Assembly: GCF_030247195.1 (NCBI RefSeq)
Contig: NC_080671.1
Location: 34,508,343 to 34,572,342, forward strand
Reading direction: 5' to 3'
DNA from: Topomyia yanbarensis
Lineage: Eukaryota > Arthropoda > Insecta > Diptera > Culicidae
DNA: 64,000 nucleotides
In this document: positions 1 to 11,111 of the stretch, in pieces
Numbering within the stretch: position 1 is the first letter of the stretch
How the letters are laid out: each line of letters begins with the position of its first letter
The notes under the pieces: model-generated
What the model saw: only the letters and a program-made list of their open reading frames with translations
Databases searched by the model: none
Told to the model about the DNA's origin: nothing
Made by a program: the position numbers and the translations under genes

Positions 1-407
1 TCTTCGAAATTCTTTGCATTCAAAATGGAAAAGCAGAAACGGTGTAAATTTGAAAATCCGTGCAAAAAAACTTGGTCAAAAACCGTCTAAGTCTTTTGCC
101 TTCATAAGGATTTTTGCTAAAACCGTGTTAATTGCGAAATCCGCGCAAAAAAAATATGATCAAAAATCGTCTAAGTTTTTTGCCTCCAAAAGGACTTAGA
201 ACATTTTTGCGAAACCCGTGTAAAAAAAATTGTTGAGAAATCGTCTAAGTCTTTTGCCTTTAAAAGGATTTAGAATATTTTTGCGAAAAACCGTGTTAAT
301 TGCGAAAACCGTGCAAAAAAAAACGTGCTAATTGCGAAAACCGTGTAAAAAAAGCCGTGTAAAAAAAAACCGTGCAAAAAAAACCGTGTAAAAAAAACCT
401 TAGTGTA
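1..407. repeat. Degenerate AACCGTG-type minisatellite
   Basis: Short units of the type GCGAAAACCGTGTAAAAAA recur with varying spacing through the first 400 bases. They are mixed with a longer unit containing GTCTAAGTCTTTTGCCT, which appears three times (near 88, 167 and 245). The block ends in AAACCTTAGTGTA. A smaller patch of the same kind at 51,717-51,806 ends in AAACCTGAGTGTA, so both may be remnants of one dispersed element. The block may begin before the window. No coding potential is evident. Confidence 0.7.
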
Positions 408-3239
408 TTAGTACTTTACCAATGCCTCGAATACATTGATTCATTTTCATGAAGATTTTTCCAACGGTGTGAGAAAAAACTGTTTTTTCGTTTTCCAAGA
501 TGGCCGCTTTTCCACGCTTTCTCAGTTGAACCTTAATATATTCGTTAGCTAGTATTGCATTGTGAAATGACATGTTATTAATTTCGATCATAACGTTCGG
601 CCGATTCATTTCGACTATAGAAGTGATAGTTCAACATCCTGCTTTAGTTAATTTGGTCTTGACTCACTCGAACGACGCAATAGTTGGGGAATAAATTATT
701 GGCACTGTTGACCTCTTCCATATCGAATCTGTTTCTCCGAATTTTGCGCTTCTCTATGTTGTATTGATATACTCCAACCAAAATGAAAAGATACTAAAAG
801 ACAAATGCTGAAACAAATCGTCTTATGAACATAGGTGGACATCTCGGTTCTGATCCACACGATGCTTAAACACTAAATCGAGAAGATAACTCTACATTAG
901 TTTCAAAAAAGATGTTTCTAAAATTGTAATTCTATTTTGCAAATCGTGAATAACATATATTTCGCCGAAAAATAAGGCCTCCCCTCTCTACGGTTTTAAA
1001 CAGCGCATGATAGAGTCAATTTGGAGAAAAATTTGTATGAAAACATCCATGAAGAGCCTCATTCTTTTCTGTATACTTCAATGATTTAGGAACAGAGGCT
1101 TAGCTACAAAAGTTAATAAAATACTTCGAGACTGACATCAGATCATGTCTTTAGATTTCCGCCAACATTCCACCAAATAATTCATGCCACAACCAGAACC
1201 GCTCCCCATAGTTTCGCCAGCTCGATTTGCATGATGTCATTTGCAAGTTTCACTCGATGCAAAAATGAAAGGACTCGAATTTGCATAAATCTTTCAAGCG
1301 CACGAATGGCGGCAGTCGACTACGGGGAGACACAAAAACAAAACGAGGTCAAGACTCCAATCAATGAAGTCAAAAGCAGAGGCAGAGACAAGGCAAACTA
1401 CTACTACTTCCCATCATCATCGGTGGAAAGTCATTCACCTAATTAAGATGACCGAATGGTGCTCAGCAGCTGGCGAATATTCCACCCGGATGAAGTGATT
1501 TTTTTTCCTGCGCTGCTTCTTCCACTCAACGGTGCGTTATGATTTCGCATAAGTAATCAGGATGCGGTATTGCAGCGCGAGATGGAACTAGGCGGAAGTT
1601 AAAGAAGTGGAACAGAAAAAAAACTTTCAAAAGACATCCTTCAACGTCAGTAGAGAAAAATGAAAATAATTGAGTGGGAGGAAAAGACTGTACTATCGCT
1701 GGCTGCCGCCAGCACATCTGTCGTAGGATGGATTTAGTGCGACCGTATAACTATGCAAAAGTTCATTTTTTCGATGATAACAATGTTTCGAATCAGGTTC
1801 GGCAGTGAAATGGCAGCTCAAGTACGGTTCACAGTTTCAACCTTCGCCAAAAACAAAATTCTTTATCTCGTTTGCATTTCATATACCTACCTGATTCTTT
1901 TTTGAAAGAAAAAAAAAGTCTTGGTAACTTTGGAATCGTCAGCCATGCCATCGAATCGTGAACCGAAAAAATCATATTACATTGAAGAAAGAAGACTTTT
2001 AAAATTAGACGATCAGTCAACAAAGTTTCTGTGCCAGCAGTCGCATGGGAAAATGTCAGCACTGTTATCTCTACACGGCCTCGAACGAAAATGTTTTTTT
2101 TCACGGAAAAACCGCCAAATTTGACAGTGTTCTGCCACGGTTTTTCGCCTGATTTGATTACGTGCGGGTGCGGTGCCCGGTGGCTGCATGTGAGCTGAGT
2201 GACGATGCGGGACACGGACACGCTCTGCTGCCGTTTCGGTGGTTATCGATTTTTAGATAATTCACCAACAACCGCAACCGCAATCTGTCACTAACAAGCA
2301 ATCGGGAGACAGTTTAATATTTCGCTGGAGGCGAGCAGATTTTGCTACCATCATGCTATTTTTCCCGACTTTGGGGTAAACGGATATTTTACTTGCATCG
2401 TTCGGTTGGAATTGGAAAGCTCTGTACAAGCAAGTTACGAGGATGGCACGGGTATTCTGCCTAATTGTGTATTCAGTGGAATTTAAAGGAATTCCTACCT
2501 AAAATGCAGCAACATTAAATTAGTTCCGCGCTATTGAGAATGCCGTAGAATTAACAGACGAGTCCTCTAAAGGTCGAGCAATTTCTGCTTGATGGCGGAG
2601 CTTCTTCCGGCTTCCGGCTTCACACCTGAAATATGCAAAACGATTGTTTTGTTACATATGTCGTGTTGGCAAAGTGGTCATCAATCTCTAAGAATGTCAC
2701 AACATTAAGCAGAAAATCACGACGCTGGCCTGGCGAATTGATATAATTTATCACTTGGGCTGAATGTGAACAGAGATAGTTAGTGAAATGCGGATGTTAT
2801 GGCCGCATGAATTAGGCATTCTTAGACTGTCGTTTGTGAAAGTTCTTGGCAGAGGCGACTACATTCAGCTTAGTGTTGCTCTTAACCTTTTAAATGTGGC
2901 CTGAAACTGGACAAATTCGATTTGCAACCTAGTAAAATGCCTCATGTTACTTTTAAAAAATAATATCACTTTGTGAGCAGATGGCCGAATCATGTACTCA
3001 TTGAAACCAATTATTGCTGTGTCGAATCGAAATGGGTAAAATTTGAAGTTCGTATCATTGTTATTTTGTCTTTTTGCAAAATTTCTAGTTGCTTATACTG
3101 TTTCTAGTTCTATTGATAACAATATAATAAATTCCACAAACTGTTTGTGCACTCGTCTGTTGTGACCAGCTCGAAAAGAGGTAGAAAGCGATCGGAATTA
3201 TGTAGCAGTCTCTGGTACTCAGACATATAATTATTTGTT
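408..3239. other. Noncoding stretch, no gene recognised
   Basis: Only short open frames without recognisable domains occur here. Two octamer-like ATTTGCAT sequences lie near 1,224 and 1,279, and paired AACCGCAA-like motifs lie near 2,270. They could belong to a regulatory region but are too short to support a claim. The sequence does not resemble the repeat families seen later in the window. Confidence 0.4.
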
Positions 3240-3560
3240 TTACATTCAAATACCAAATGCGTACACAGGTATTTACTGAATCTCACGCTCGTTCAGACCT
3301 CTTTAGTTTCCTGTAATTATGATGAGCTATCACGGTTGGTTACAGATCTACAGCATCATTAGTCGGCACGCATTCTCGCATTTTCCTGATAATAATGTAT
3401 TTGATTACCGTTCAGTATTATATACCTTCTCTGTAATTGAATATTTCCGGAAATAATAGGTTGGAATCGGAAATGATGATGATGTCGTTAAAATGATCAT
3501 TAGCGCTATTAGCACTTCCAAACCTGGACACAGCCAGTTTAATATTAATATTAATAATCT
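3240..3560. repeat. Diverged local repeat, copy 1
   Basis: This segment resembles 5,085-5,209 plus 12,810-13,010. Shared landmarks in the same order are TCTACAGCATCATTAGTCGG, CTCGCATTTTCC, CTGTAATTGAATATTT, ATCATTAGCGCT versus GTCATTAGCGCT, and CACAGCCAG. Copy 2 is split by the BEL element. The divergence indicates an old duplication or two copies of an unclassified dispersed element. Confidence 0.65.
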
Positions 3561-5084
3561 TCTAGCAATTGCAATTATGGAGTAGGTTTTATCATGCATT
3601 TCATTATTGGTTTTCATAATAGCTCTATTTTTAAAGCCGGTTCTATGTCACAAAGAGAAGCAAAGTTCATGTTTTTCGAAGGGATCTTCGTTAGAGATCG
3701 CATTTTCAAATTTATAAGTATCTTTTTACCCGTTCGAATAAATTTCTTATAATTAGACTTTGCTATATTACAACCTAATAAGAAATTTTGTTTGAAAGCA
3801 TTTATTTATGAAGGTTACAACGCTTATTTCTTTAGTAAGATCTGGATTTGCTTTCTGACTTCGTTTCATCGGTATTTGGCGCATTGGCTTGTTATCTGAA
3901 CCGTGCTTCGATTTGGTTGATGAAATCACAACTAAACCAGAAACTCTGATTGCGGGATATTATCCGCGACTGGTTGTTTGCTTGTGAACACAAGTAGTGT
4001 TACGTTTTGTATTTAGCGTTTATTTAATGTTCCAGTTGGTCTGCCTGACATTTATGAAACGAAATCAAAATGTAAAACCATGAAAAGTGGAACAAAACTA
4101 GTTCAAAGTGCGCCGTTTCAATACGTTAAAGATCATTGTCTAGTGTGATTAGACAGTTTTATGGAGTTTCTGAATGTCGAATAAAAGAAAGAATGCTGTA
4201 AATATGCGGAATTCAAACCAGTCATTATTATTAGTATGATCATAATTCAACTCTATTAGAAATATTCTATCAACATACCGTGCAGAGCCCATACACCGAT
4301 AGGCCTCCATTTACCGATCAATTTGACGGCGAAATTGTTTTGACTCGAATATTGCACGGAATTTAGAAATTGTAAATAAAGTGAAATATGGAAATAATAC
4401 GTAGAACATCAATATAATATACACCTTCATTATTCATCTTTTCGTATTTTTCCAAATAATTATATTTGAATGCTGTGTTAAATCCGTTGCCATTTTACCG
4501 CCATTTTCTCTTAGCTCAAAGTCAACTGTTAATAAAACTGTGTAAGGATAATATTTCTAAGTGAATTATACCGAAACCGAATGAACAAAGTCTACAACAC
4601 ATGTTTGGACCTAATATGTTGGCAATAAAAAATTATAAACCTAGAATTTTCGTCAAATGGATATCTATTACTTGTACTGATCGGTGAATGGCACTCTAGA
4701 ATTGCTGGGCTTTTCGGCTATTTTGCACTGTCTGCCAATTCATTTACAAATTTGCGTATTTTTTCTTAATAGTTGATTAAATATTCTAGTTGAAAACAAA
4801 GATCGAATTGAAATGCCTTTTAACATTGTTTTTAAAGAGCGTTCGAAGTAGAAATCGCTGTTAATTGATCGGTAGATGGGTCTTGCACGGTAATTATAAA
4901 ACACATGATTTTTCTTCCTGATTCGGTTTTCGGTTTCGTAAACACGTGACAGTTCCAGAATTCATGGCGCTTTAATGACGATATAGGGATCATTTTTTCC
5001 GTGTATTGAACATAACTTAGAGGAATCAATCACATAATGATAATATTACTGCACAGTAATTGATTGCGTTTTCGCTAAGGCAAA
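3561..5084. other. Noncoding stretch, nothing recognised
   Basis: AT-rich sequence without a supported open frame or recognisable repeat. Short open frames on the minus strand near 4,832-5,029 have no features that would support a gene. Confidence 0.4.
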
Positions 5085-5209
5085 TGTGCTTCACGCTCGG
5101 TCAAATTTCTGTAGTTTCCTCAAACTGTAACGAGCCAAGAGATTGTTTGCGGATCTACAGCATCATTAGTCGGCACACATACTCGCATTTTCCATGCATA
5201 AATAGTACT
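5085..5209. repeat. Diverged local repeat, copy 2, left part
   Basis: Homologous to the first half of 3,240-3,560, sharing TCTACAGCATCATTAGTCGG and CTCGCATTTTCC. The last five bases, GTACT (5,205-5,209), are the target-site duplication of the BEL insertion. The repeat resumes at 12,810 on the other side of that element. Confidence 0.65.
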
Positions 5210-5886
5210 TGTTGGCTCCTTGGTCCTAGCCAACACCGAAGACGATCGAAACCCACCTTTGGTATCTGCATGCAATCAGCCACAACGGGTCCGGTTGAAA
5301 TTTGGTGATGAAACTGGCTCTGACTTAATACGGTCTAATTTTGCTCAGCCATGTATGCATGCATCTTGGGTTGTCATACGACCAATAAAATAGGCGCCCA
5401 CGAATTGTTCACACATCACACAACACCTTTATTATACATATTAGATGGACTAACGACTATTTATTAAAATATTAACATCTAACATAAAATTTATACATCT
5501 GGAGTAATATCACATGGGTCCGTTGGACCGTCTTCACCGGAGATTGAAATGGCACTGTCCTGCACGTTCACCACTAGGCTAGCCCGAAGCAATGCAGTGT
5601 GATCTGCGATGTTTTCCCAGGCACTCTCTCGATCAGGCGATCTCCCGCTCTGGATTGGTGTATGACGATCGTGGACCACCACATGCTGATAACGTAGTGC
5701 AACCACCACTCTTATCACTGCTGATGGCACTACCACCGACGATGCGCTGCTGATCTCACTGGTGATCTCACTGATGGTCGTAAACGACGTGATATTGTAC
5801 CGATCGGATGTGTTGGAGAGTAATGGACTGTATGGACTGTTTATTCCAGGGATGTAGTGGAGGGTGGATGGTGCGACTCCTAAACA
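5210..5886 (-). repeat. BEL 3' LTR
   Basis: 677-bp partner of the LTR at 12,128-12,804, with a single substitution between them (5,706). The corresponding TATAAAT and AATAAA sequences are at 5,489-5,495 and 5,428-5,433. Confidence 0.95.
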
Positions 5887-5901
5887 TCCTCACCCACCCA
5901 G
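5887..5901 (-). other. BEL polypurine tract
   Basis: Read on the minus strand, the bases directly before the 3' LTR are GGGTGGGTGAGGA, a purine-rich stretch with two T interruptions, at the position where the plus-strand primer is expected. Confidence 0.55.
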
Positions 5902-5970
5902 AAATAACAGCATTTCTGAAAAATAAAGAAAAAACTCCTCTTCGACAAGGACAGGATGTGGGAAGTGTGA

Positions 5971-6612
5971 TCACTGGGGTTCTCCTTCAGTAGAATTATT
6001 GTCCTCGAAGCTTTCTGCAATAGGTAAGATGCACAGTTTCTCAACTGGTCGTGTCAGCAACCCAGTGGCTGTTTTCAGGGTCACCACTCGTACGACACCG
6101 TCTTCTCCCGGATGAACGACTTCGATTCTTCCCATCTTCCATCGGAAAGGAGGCTGATTATCGTCCCGAATAATGACCAACCTTCCGACTTCCATTTGTA
6201 CCGGTGGACGCCAACGTTTCACTCTGCCTTGTAGCTGGGACAGGTATTCTCTCCGCCACCTCGTCCAGAAGTCTTGTAGCTTCCTTTGCACCAGTTGCCA
6301 TTGTTTCAGACGATTTGTTGGAACATTTTGATAGTTAGGCTCCGGGATAGACTGCAACGAAGATCCCACCAGGAAGTGAGCTGGAGTTAATGACTCCAGA
6401 TCGTTGGGATCATCGGAAACAGCTGTGATTGGCCGCGAGTTCAAGCATCCCTCGACTTGAACCAGCAAGGTGTGCATATCCTCAGGTGTGATTGGACTGT
6501 CACCGATGACCCTTAAGAGATGATGCTTGGCTGAACGGACAGCGGCTTCCCACAACCCGCCGAAATGTGGTGCACTTGGGGGACTGAAGTGCCAGTGTAT
6601 TCCTTCTTCCGC
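5971..6612 (-). pseudogene. pol: BEL pol, integrase glutamate and C-terminal domain
   Basis: In the same frame as the preceding part but beyond the in-frame TGA at 6,615-6,613. It contains HFGGLWEAAVRSAK with the catalytic glutamate (WEAAV), then VEGCLNSRPI, and the C-terminal region known in BEL/Pao elements as DUF5641 (WTRWRREYLSQLQ, RLVIIRDDNQPPFRWKMGRI, GLLTRPVEKLCILP). It ends with a stop at 5,971, about 85 bp before the 3' LTR. Without read-through of the TGA this C-terminal part would not be made. Confidence 0.85.
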
Positions 6613-7830
6613 TCAATACCTTGACACCTGCTCGCAATGCTGCTTGTTTTTAAAAAGAGAGAAAAATTCTTGGATCCTATTGCGAGCTCCGACAAAATTT
6701 GTGCCATTGTCGGAGTATATGTCGGTGCACTTGCCCCTTCGTGCCACGAACCTTCTAAGTGCTTGCATAAACCGATCTGTGGACAAGTCCGACACCAACT
6801 CGTACTGCTTTGGTGCAAAGACAGATGAATATGGCGACATATGCTTTCACTGCTCCTCGTCGTGGTACTGGTCTCAAGTACACCGGTCCGAAATAATCCA
6901 CACCTGTTTTCGAAAATGGCCGAGAAACTGTCACGCGAGCTGATGGCAATTCTCCCATGAACTGCTGTACCGGAGTTGGTTTCGCACGAAAACATCTATG
7001 GCATTTGTGCACAATATGTCTTGCCATATCTCTTCCACGCAAAGGCCAGAAACGAAGCCTTACGACACTCAAAAGTAGCTGTGGTCCAGCATGAAGCAAT
7101 CGCTCGTGGTAATGTTGTAGTAGCATCCGAGTGAAGCGATGACGAGCTGGAAGAGCTATAGGGTGCTTGGTATCATCCGATTCCTGTGAATGTTTTAGTC
7201 GTCCACCAAGCCTAATAAGACGATCTTCTGCGATACCAGGGTAGTACCAACGTAAAGCCGATTGACCTGATACTGGCTTACCATTCGTTAGAGCCTTCCA
7301 CTCATTAGCAAACCCTTCCAGTTGTACACGACGAACAAGGGTTTCCTCTGCTTCCCGCAGCTCGATAGTAGTAATAAAACCAGGTGGCTGATTTTTCTGA
7401 GTGCGTAGTAGTTTAATGAGTCGCAACCAAGTAGCTGTACGTCGAACCAGATCTGAATAGGATGAAAACTTGCAGATGTACCAATCGTTGAATTCCTTTA
7501 CTGAAGAACATGTTGTTGAAACTACTGTGCGACGCCTTTCTTCGTCCCCTTCCTCGCTGTCACCATCGCCATGAGACTGAGGCCACAGTTCTCGAAATTC
7601 TGCCAACCAGGTGGGGCCCTGCCACCAGAAGGCGTTACTGAGAATGTCCTGTGGAGAAACTCCTCTGGATATTAAATCTGCAGGATTGTTTTTGCCAGGA
7701 ACATGACGCCACTCCCATTCTTCCGTTAAGTTCTGGATCTTTGCCACCCTGTTGGCAATAAACGTGCTCCACGTCGTCGGAACCGCGTTAATCCAACGCA
7801 GCCCCGTATGCCTTCTCAGAGGCATCCGAG
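6613..7830 (-). pseudogene. pol: BEL pol, integrase part (frameshifted)
   Basis: Resumes in a different frame from the RT part with the end of RNase H (WRHVPGKNNPADLISRG). The integrase zinc-binding region follows (HERLLHAG...CHRCFRAKP), then the core with the first aspartate in KTGVDYFGPV. At about 6,810 the frame breaks again: the reading passes from CTKAV into the next frame at ELVSDLSTDRFMQAL, which fits a small deletion. The second catalytic aspartate is in YSDNGTNFVGA. A TGA at 6,615-6,613 then interrupts the same frame before the catalytic glutamate. The domain order is normal for BEL/Pao. No frame now encodes a complete integrase. Confidence 0.85.
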
Positions 7831-9758
7831 AAGCAGTGTATTTCTGAGGATACGGCACCGGGTAGAATTACACTTCGTTCGATGCGTATATCGTTGAGTA
7901 GCGGCAATTGCAGATGAAATTTCCGCCAACTCTCACCCACCATCGGTGGTAACGATTGATCCCAATCCAAACGATTTCCATCTTTGTCTCTAAGAGTCCA
8001 TAAAAGCTGCATGAACAGCTTGGCGGTCGTGATGGTGGCGCCTATAAGTCCCAAAGGATCGAATAGTGTAGCTATTATCGATAAAACCCGACGTTTTGAT
8101 AGTGCATCCGTTTCATCCGGTGGTGGAATGTTGAACTGGAACCTGAAAACATCAGTATTCGGTATCCACGTGAGCCCCAATGTCTTCACTGAGGGATCTG
8201 GGTCTAAACTTATTCCCTTGGTATCACGAATTGCCAAATCATCGTTGGAAATGCCTTCCAATACTTGCGTCGAGTTCGACGCCCACTTCCTGAGCCGAAA
8301 TCCACCACTATCCAGCAGTTCGTTTAATTGAATCCTTAGCTGCATCGCCTCATTCACATCATTCGAACCTGTTATCACATCATCCATATACGTGTCCTTG
8401 ATGACTGCCCTTGCAGCCAAAGGAAATCGATACTCTTCATCTGTCGCCAGTTGTTGCAGCGTTCGAGTTGCCAGGAACGGTGCTGGTTTGGTACCATAGG
8501 TAACCGTATTTAGCTCGTACGTTGATACCTCCGCAGTAGGTGACGAGCGCCAAAGGATGCATTGCAATGGTCTCTCCTCCGGGCTGATCAAGACCTGTCG
8601 AAACATTTTTTCAACGTCGGCCACGAGCATTATCTGCTTGGTCCTGCATCTCAAGATAATCGACCGTAGATCCTCCTGGATTACTGGCCCCACCAGCAAT
8701 ACATCGTTTAACGAGATGCCCGACGATGTGTTACAGGATGCGTCAAAGACTACTCGAACCTTCGTAGTAGTGCTCGCCTCCTTAACTACAGGATCATGCG
8801 GTAGGTAACATCGTCTAACTGGATCACTCGCCGTTGCCTCGACCCTTCGCATGTGTCCCAACCGATGATATTCCTCCATGAATGAAACGTACTGTTCCCG
8901 TAGACCAGCGTCCCTTGCCAGCCTTCGCTCCGTGCCTAAGAGCCTTCGGAATGCGATGTCCCTTGAATCGCCCATCCGAGCAAGGATTGCTTCGTCCTTT
9001 GGTAGAGAAACAGTATACCGCCCATCTGCACCACGCTGAACTGTTTGGGCAAACAATGCCTCACAGCGCGCCTCATCAGGTGAATAATTTACCGTTGATT
9101 CGATTCCCTCGCAATCCCAGAATCGTTCCACCAGCGCTTCCAAACTATCCGACGTGGAAACATTGCAATTAATCTTTAGTGACTGAGTGGGGTTTGATAA
9201 GCCGCCGCAAACCACCCACCCAAATACCGACTCGTTTAACGCTGGCATTTGCTCGCCAAGTAATATTTTCCGACCAGTTACGAAGAAGTCGAAAAAGGCT
9301 TCAATGCCGAGTACCATGTCCACACCCTTGGACACACAGAATGACGGATCGGCCAATTTAATACCATTTGGAATTGCCCATCCTGCTGCGTTGATTGTGG
9401 CTGTCGGTAGATTTACCGTCACCTTTGGTAATACGAGAAAGCTCATTTCTCGTGAAAAGTCAGAAACGCGCGACCGAATCGTGGTTAAAATCCGCTGCTT
9501 GACCTTAGTGGCGGTCTGACCGATTCCGAGAACCGAAATTTCTACCTTTTGTCGTCCAACCTTCAACCTTTGACTCAATCGCTCCGTTACAAAATTGCTC
9601 TCCGACCCCGAGTCTAGCAGGGCACGAGCGGGGAAATGTCTGCCGTCATCATCCTCGATAACGACTACTGCGGTGGCCAGTAACACCTGCGATGAAAATT
9701 GTTGAACTGTGTTAGATGCTGACACATCGGTAGCTGCTACGTTGCCACTTGAAGAGAT
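7788..9758 (-). CDS. pol: BEL pol, protease and reverse transcriptase part
   Basis: An open frame that begins after a TGA at 9,761-9,759 and has no ATG near its start, as expected for a region reached from gag. An aspartic protease of the A17 kind is shown by ALLDSGSESNF close to the N terminus. The reverse transcriptase follows, with FRQVLISPEERPLQCILW and the catalytic YMDD in TYMDDVITG. The frame ends TAA just after the first RNase H aspartate motif, FSDASEKAYG. In related elements RNase H continues for about 100 more residues before the conserved block that here appears immediately in another frame (RWINAVPTTWSTF). I therefore infer a deletion of roughly 300 bp that also shifted the frame at about 7,795-7,805. 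Protease and RT domains look complete. Confidence 0.9.
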   Translation of the reverse strand: MSSSGNVAATDVSASNTVQQFSSQVLLATAVVVIEDDDGRHFPARALLDSGSESNFVTERLSQRLKVGRQKVEISVLGIGQTATKVKQRILTTIRSRVSDFSREMSFLVLPKVTVNLPTATINAAGWAIPNGIKLADPSFCVSKGVDMVLGIEAFFDFFVTGRKILLGEQMPALNESVFGWVVCGGLSNPTQSLKINCNVSTSDSLEALVERFWDCEGIESTVNYSPDEARCEALFAQTVQRGADGRYTVSLPKDEAILARMGDSRDIAFRRLLGTERRLARDAGLREQYVSFMEEYHRLGHMRRVEATASDPVRRCYLPHDPVVKEASTTTKVRVVFDASCNTSSGISLNDVLLVGPVIQEDLRSIILRCRTKQIMLVADVEKMFRQVLISPEERPLQCILWRSSPTAEVSTYELNTVTYGTKPAPFLATRTLQQLATDEEYRFPLAARAVIKDTYMDDVITGSNDVNEAMQLRIQLNELLDSGGFRLRKWASNSTQVLEGISNDDLAIRDTKGISLDPDPSVKTLGLTWIPNTDVFRFQFNIPPPDETDALSKRRVLSIIATLFDPLGLIGATITTAKLFMQLLWTLRDKDGNRLDWDQSLPPMVGESWRKFHLQLPLLNDIRIERSVILPGAVSSEIHCFSDASEKAYGAALD

Positions 9759-11077
9759 TCAGGTGCCTGAGGCTCCTTGGATGTAGATGCATTCTCACCA
9801 TTAGCAATTTTTGCTCCCTTGGCATTATTTTCCTTCTCTCGTTTGAAGCAAACCATCGTGTGATGCCGACCCTTACAATTTCGGCAGGAAAATTTGGACT
9901 GACAATCCTTCGCCTGGTGGCCCTGCCTAAAGCAGTTACGACAGAGAGAGTGAGTCCGAAGTAGTGCTTCCCGATCTGATACCGACATCCGCTGGAATGC
10001 ACCGCACTGATACAGCAGATGGTTCGCCGTGCATGCCACGCAACGTCCCCCAGACGATTGTGCTGTACTGTAGCTAGTCTTCACAACAGGTGGTTTCTGT
10101 TTCGAAGGCACTTGTGACTGCTGGGTGCCCCTGTTGTCCACCGACCTTGGTGGTAGCGACTCCAACACCTGCACTCGACGATGAAGAAAGTCTGTGAGAT
10201 CCTTCAGTGTATCCACTTCCTTGCTTGACGAGCACTCTTCCCACCCCCTACGAGTCACTGGGTCCAGACGCGCGGTGAGAAGGCTAATGAGAAGAAGATC
10301 CTTGTAATCTCCAGGTTGTACAGCTTGATCGAGAGTTTGGACAGCTCTCTCAAAACTCTCCAGAAGCATGTGTAGCTCTGATGCGGACTCCTTCGAAAGG
10401 CTAGGTAACTTGAACAGCGACTCCACCTGTCGCTTTCTCAGCAGCTTGCTGTTGTTGTACCTTTTTAACAACATTTCCCAGGCAATTGGATAATTTGCCT
10501 TAGTGATCTGCAAAGGGTCAATAAGGCTCTTTGGTTCACCTTGCAGACACCCCTTGAGGTAATGGAACTTTTCAACTTCGGGCAAGTCCGACTTCCAATG
10601 GATGAGTGAAGTGAAAAGGTCCCGAAAACTAAGCCACTCGTCGATGTCACCGTTGAAAGTCTGCAGTTTTATCTGTGGGAGGCGTACGTGATCCAACGTG
10701 CCATGCATCGACGTCTCTCCGACACGGATGGACTGTTCCAAAACCGAATGTTCCTGTCGCTCCTTGACCCTATCTACGAGAAACGATTTTGCCCGGTAGT
10801 AATAGTCACTAAATTCCTTTCGTTCCTTCTCGTAACCATCACCATCGGCAGGAAAATCATCGTGGCATTTTATCTCGACTAGGATATCACCAAACCTTTC
10901 CCACAGCTCGTCGAGTTTCTGCAGGCGTATTTCCGCGTCGGTGATAGTAGTTTCTTCCGTGCAGTTCTCTACAAACTGCCATATATCGTTGAACGAGGAC
11001 TGAACATCCTTTAACCTCGTCGTCAGGGCCTTCAGAGATGCTCCTTTCTTGGCAGCGGATGATGCAGTAGGAGGCAT
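9737..11077 (-). CDS. gag: BEL gag polyprotein
   Basis: A 446-aa open frame starting at ATG (11,077) and ending TAG (9,739-9,737). The N-terminal third is charged and probably helical. The middle (from about residue 130) carries the DUF1759-type gag region of BEL/Pao elements, with LQTFNGDIDEW and a following helical stretch. About residues 340-420 hold three zinc knuckles: CVACTANHLLYQC, CRNCFRQGHQAKDC and CRNCKGRHHTMVC. Gag would assemble the particle and bind element RNA. The pol frame is -1 relative to gag; the two open frames overlap from 9,758 to 9,737, and no standard X-XXY-YYZ slippery heptamer is visible there. Pol expression would need an unusual shift or another mechanism, or the overlap is itself a lesion. 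The frame is otherwise intact and appears full length. Confidence 0.9.
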   Translation of the reverse strand: MPPTASSAAKKGASLKALTTRLKDVQSSFNDIWQFVENCTEETTITDAEIRLQKLDELWERFGDILVEIKCHDDFPADGDGYEKERKEFSDYYYRAKSFLVDRVKERQEHSVLEQSIRVGETSMHGTLDHVRLPQIKLQTFNGDIDEWLSFRDLFTSLIHWKSDLPEVEKFHYLKGCLQGEPKSLIDPLQITKANYPIAWEMLLKRYNNSKLLRKRQVESLFKLPSLSKESASELHMLLESFERAVQTLDQAVQPGDYKDLLLISLLTARLDPVTRRGWEECSSSKEVDTLKDLTDFLHRRVQVLESLPPRSVDNRGTQQSQVPSKQKPPVVKTSYSTAQSSGGRCVACTANHLLYQCGAFQRMSVSDREALLRTHSLCRNCFRQGHQAKDCQSKFSCRNCKGRHHTMVCFKREKENNAKGAKIANGENASTSKEPQAPESLQVAT

Positions 11078-11111
11078 GGTGGTTGTTCGTCAGAAGCGAG
11101 AGGAGATGAAA

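Noticed and set aside
1231..1446. 71-codon plus-strand frame as a small gene
   Set aside because: No homology, no splice or start context; consistent with chance.
5491..5736. 81-codon frame repeated at 12,409-12,654 as a conserved gene pair
   Set aside because: Both lie in the two LTRs and are identical because the LTRs are copies of each other.
6527..9519. Plus-strand open frames across the BEL pol region
   Set aside because: They are shadows of pol on the other strand and show no domain of their own.
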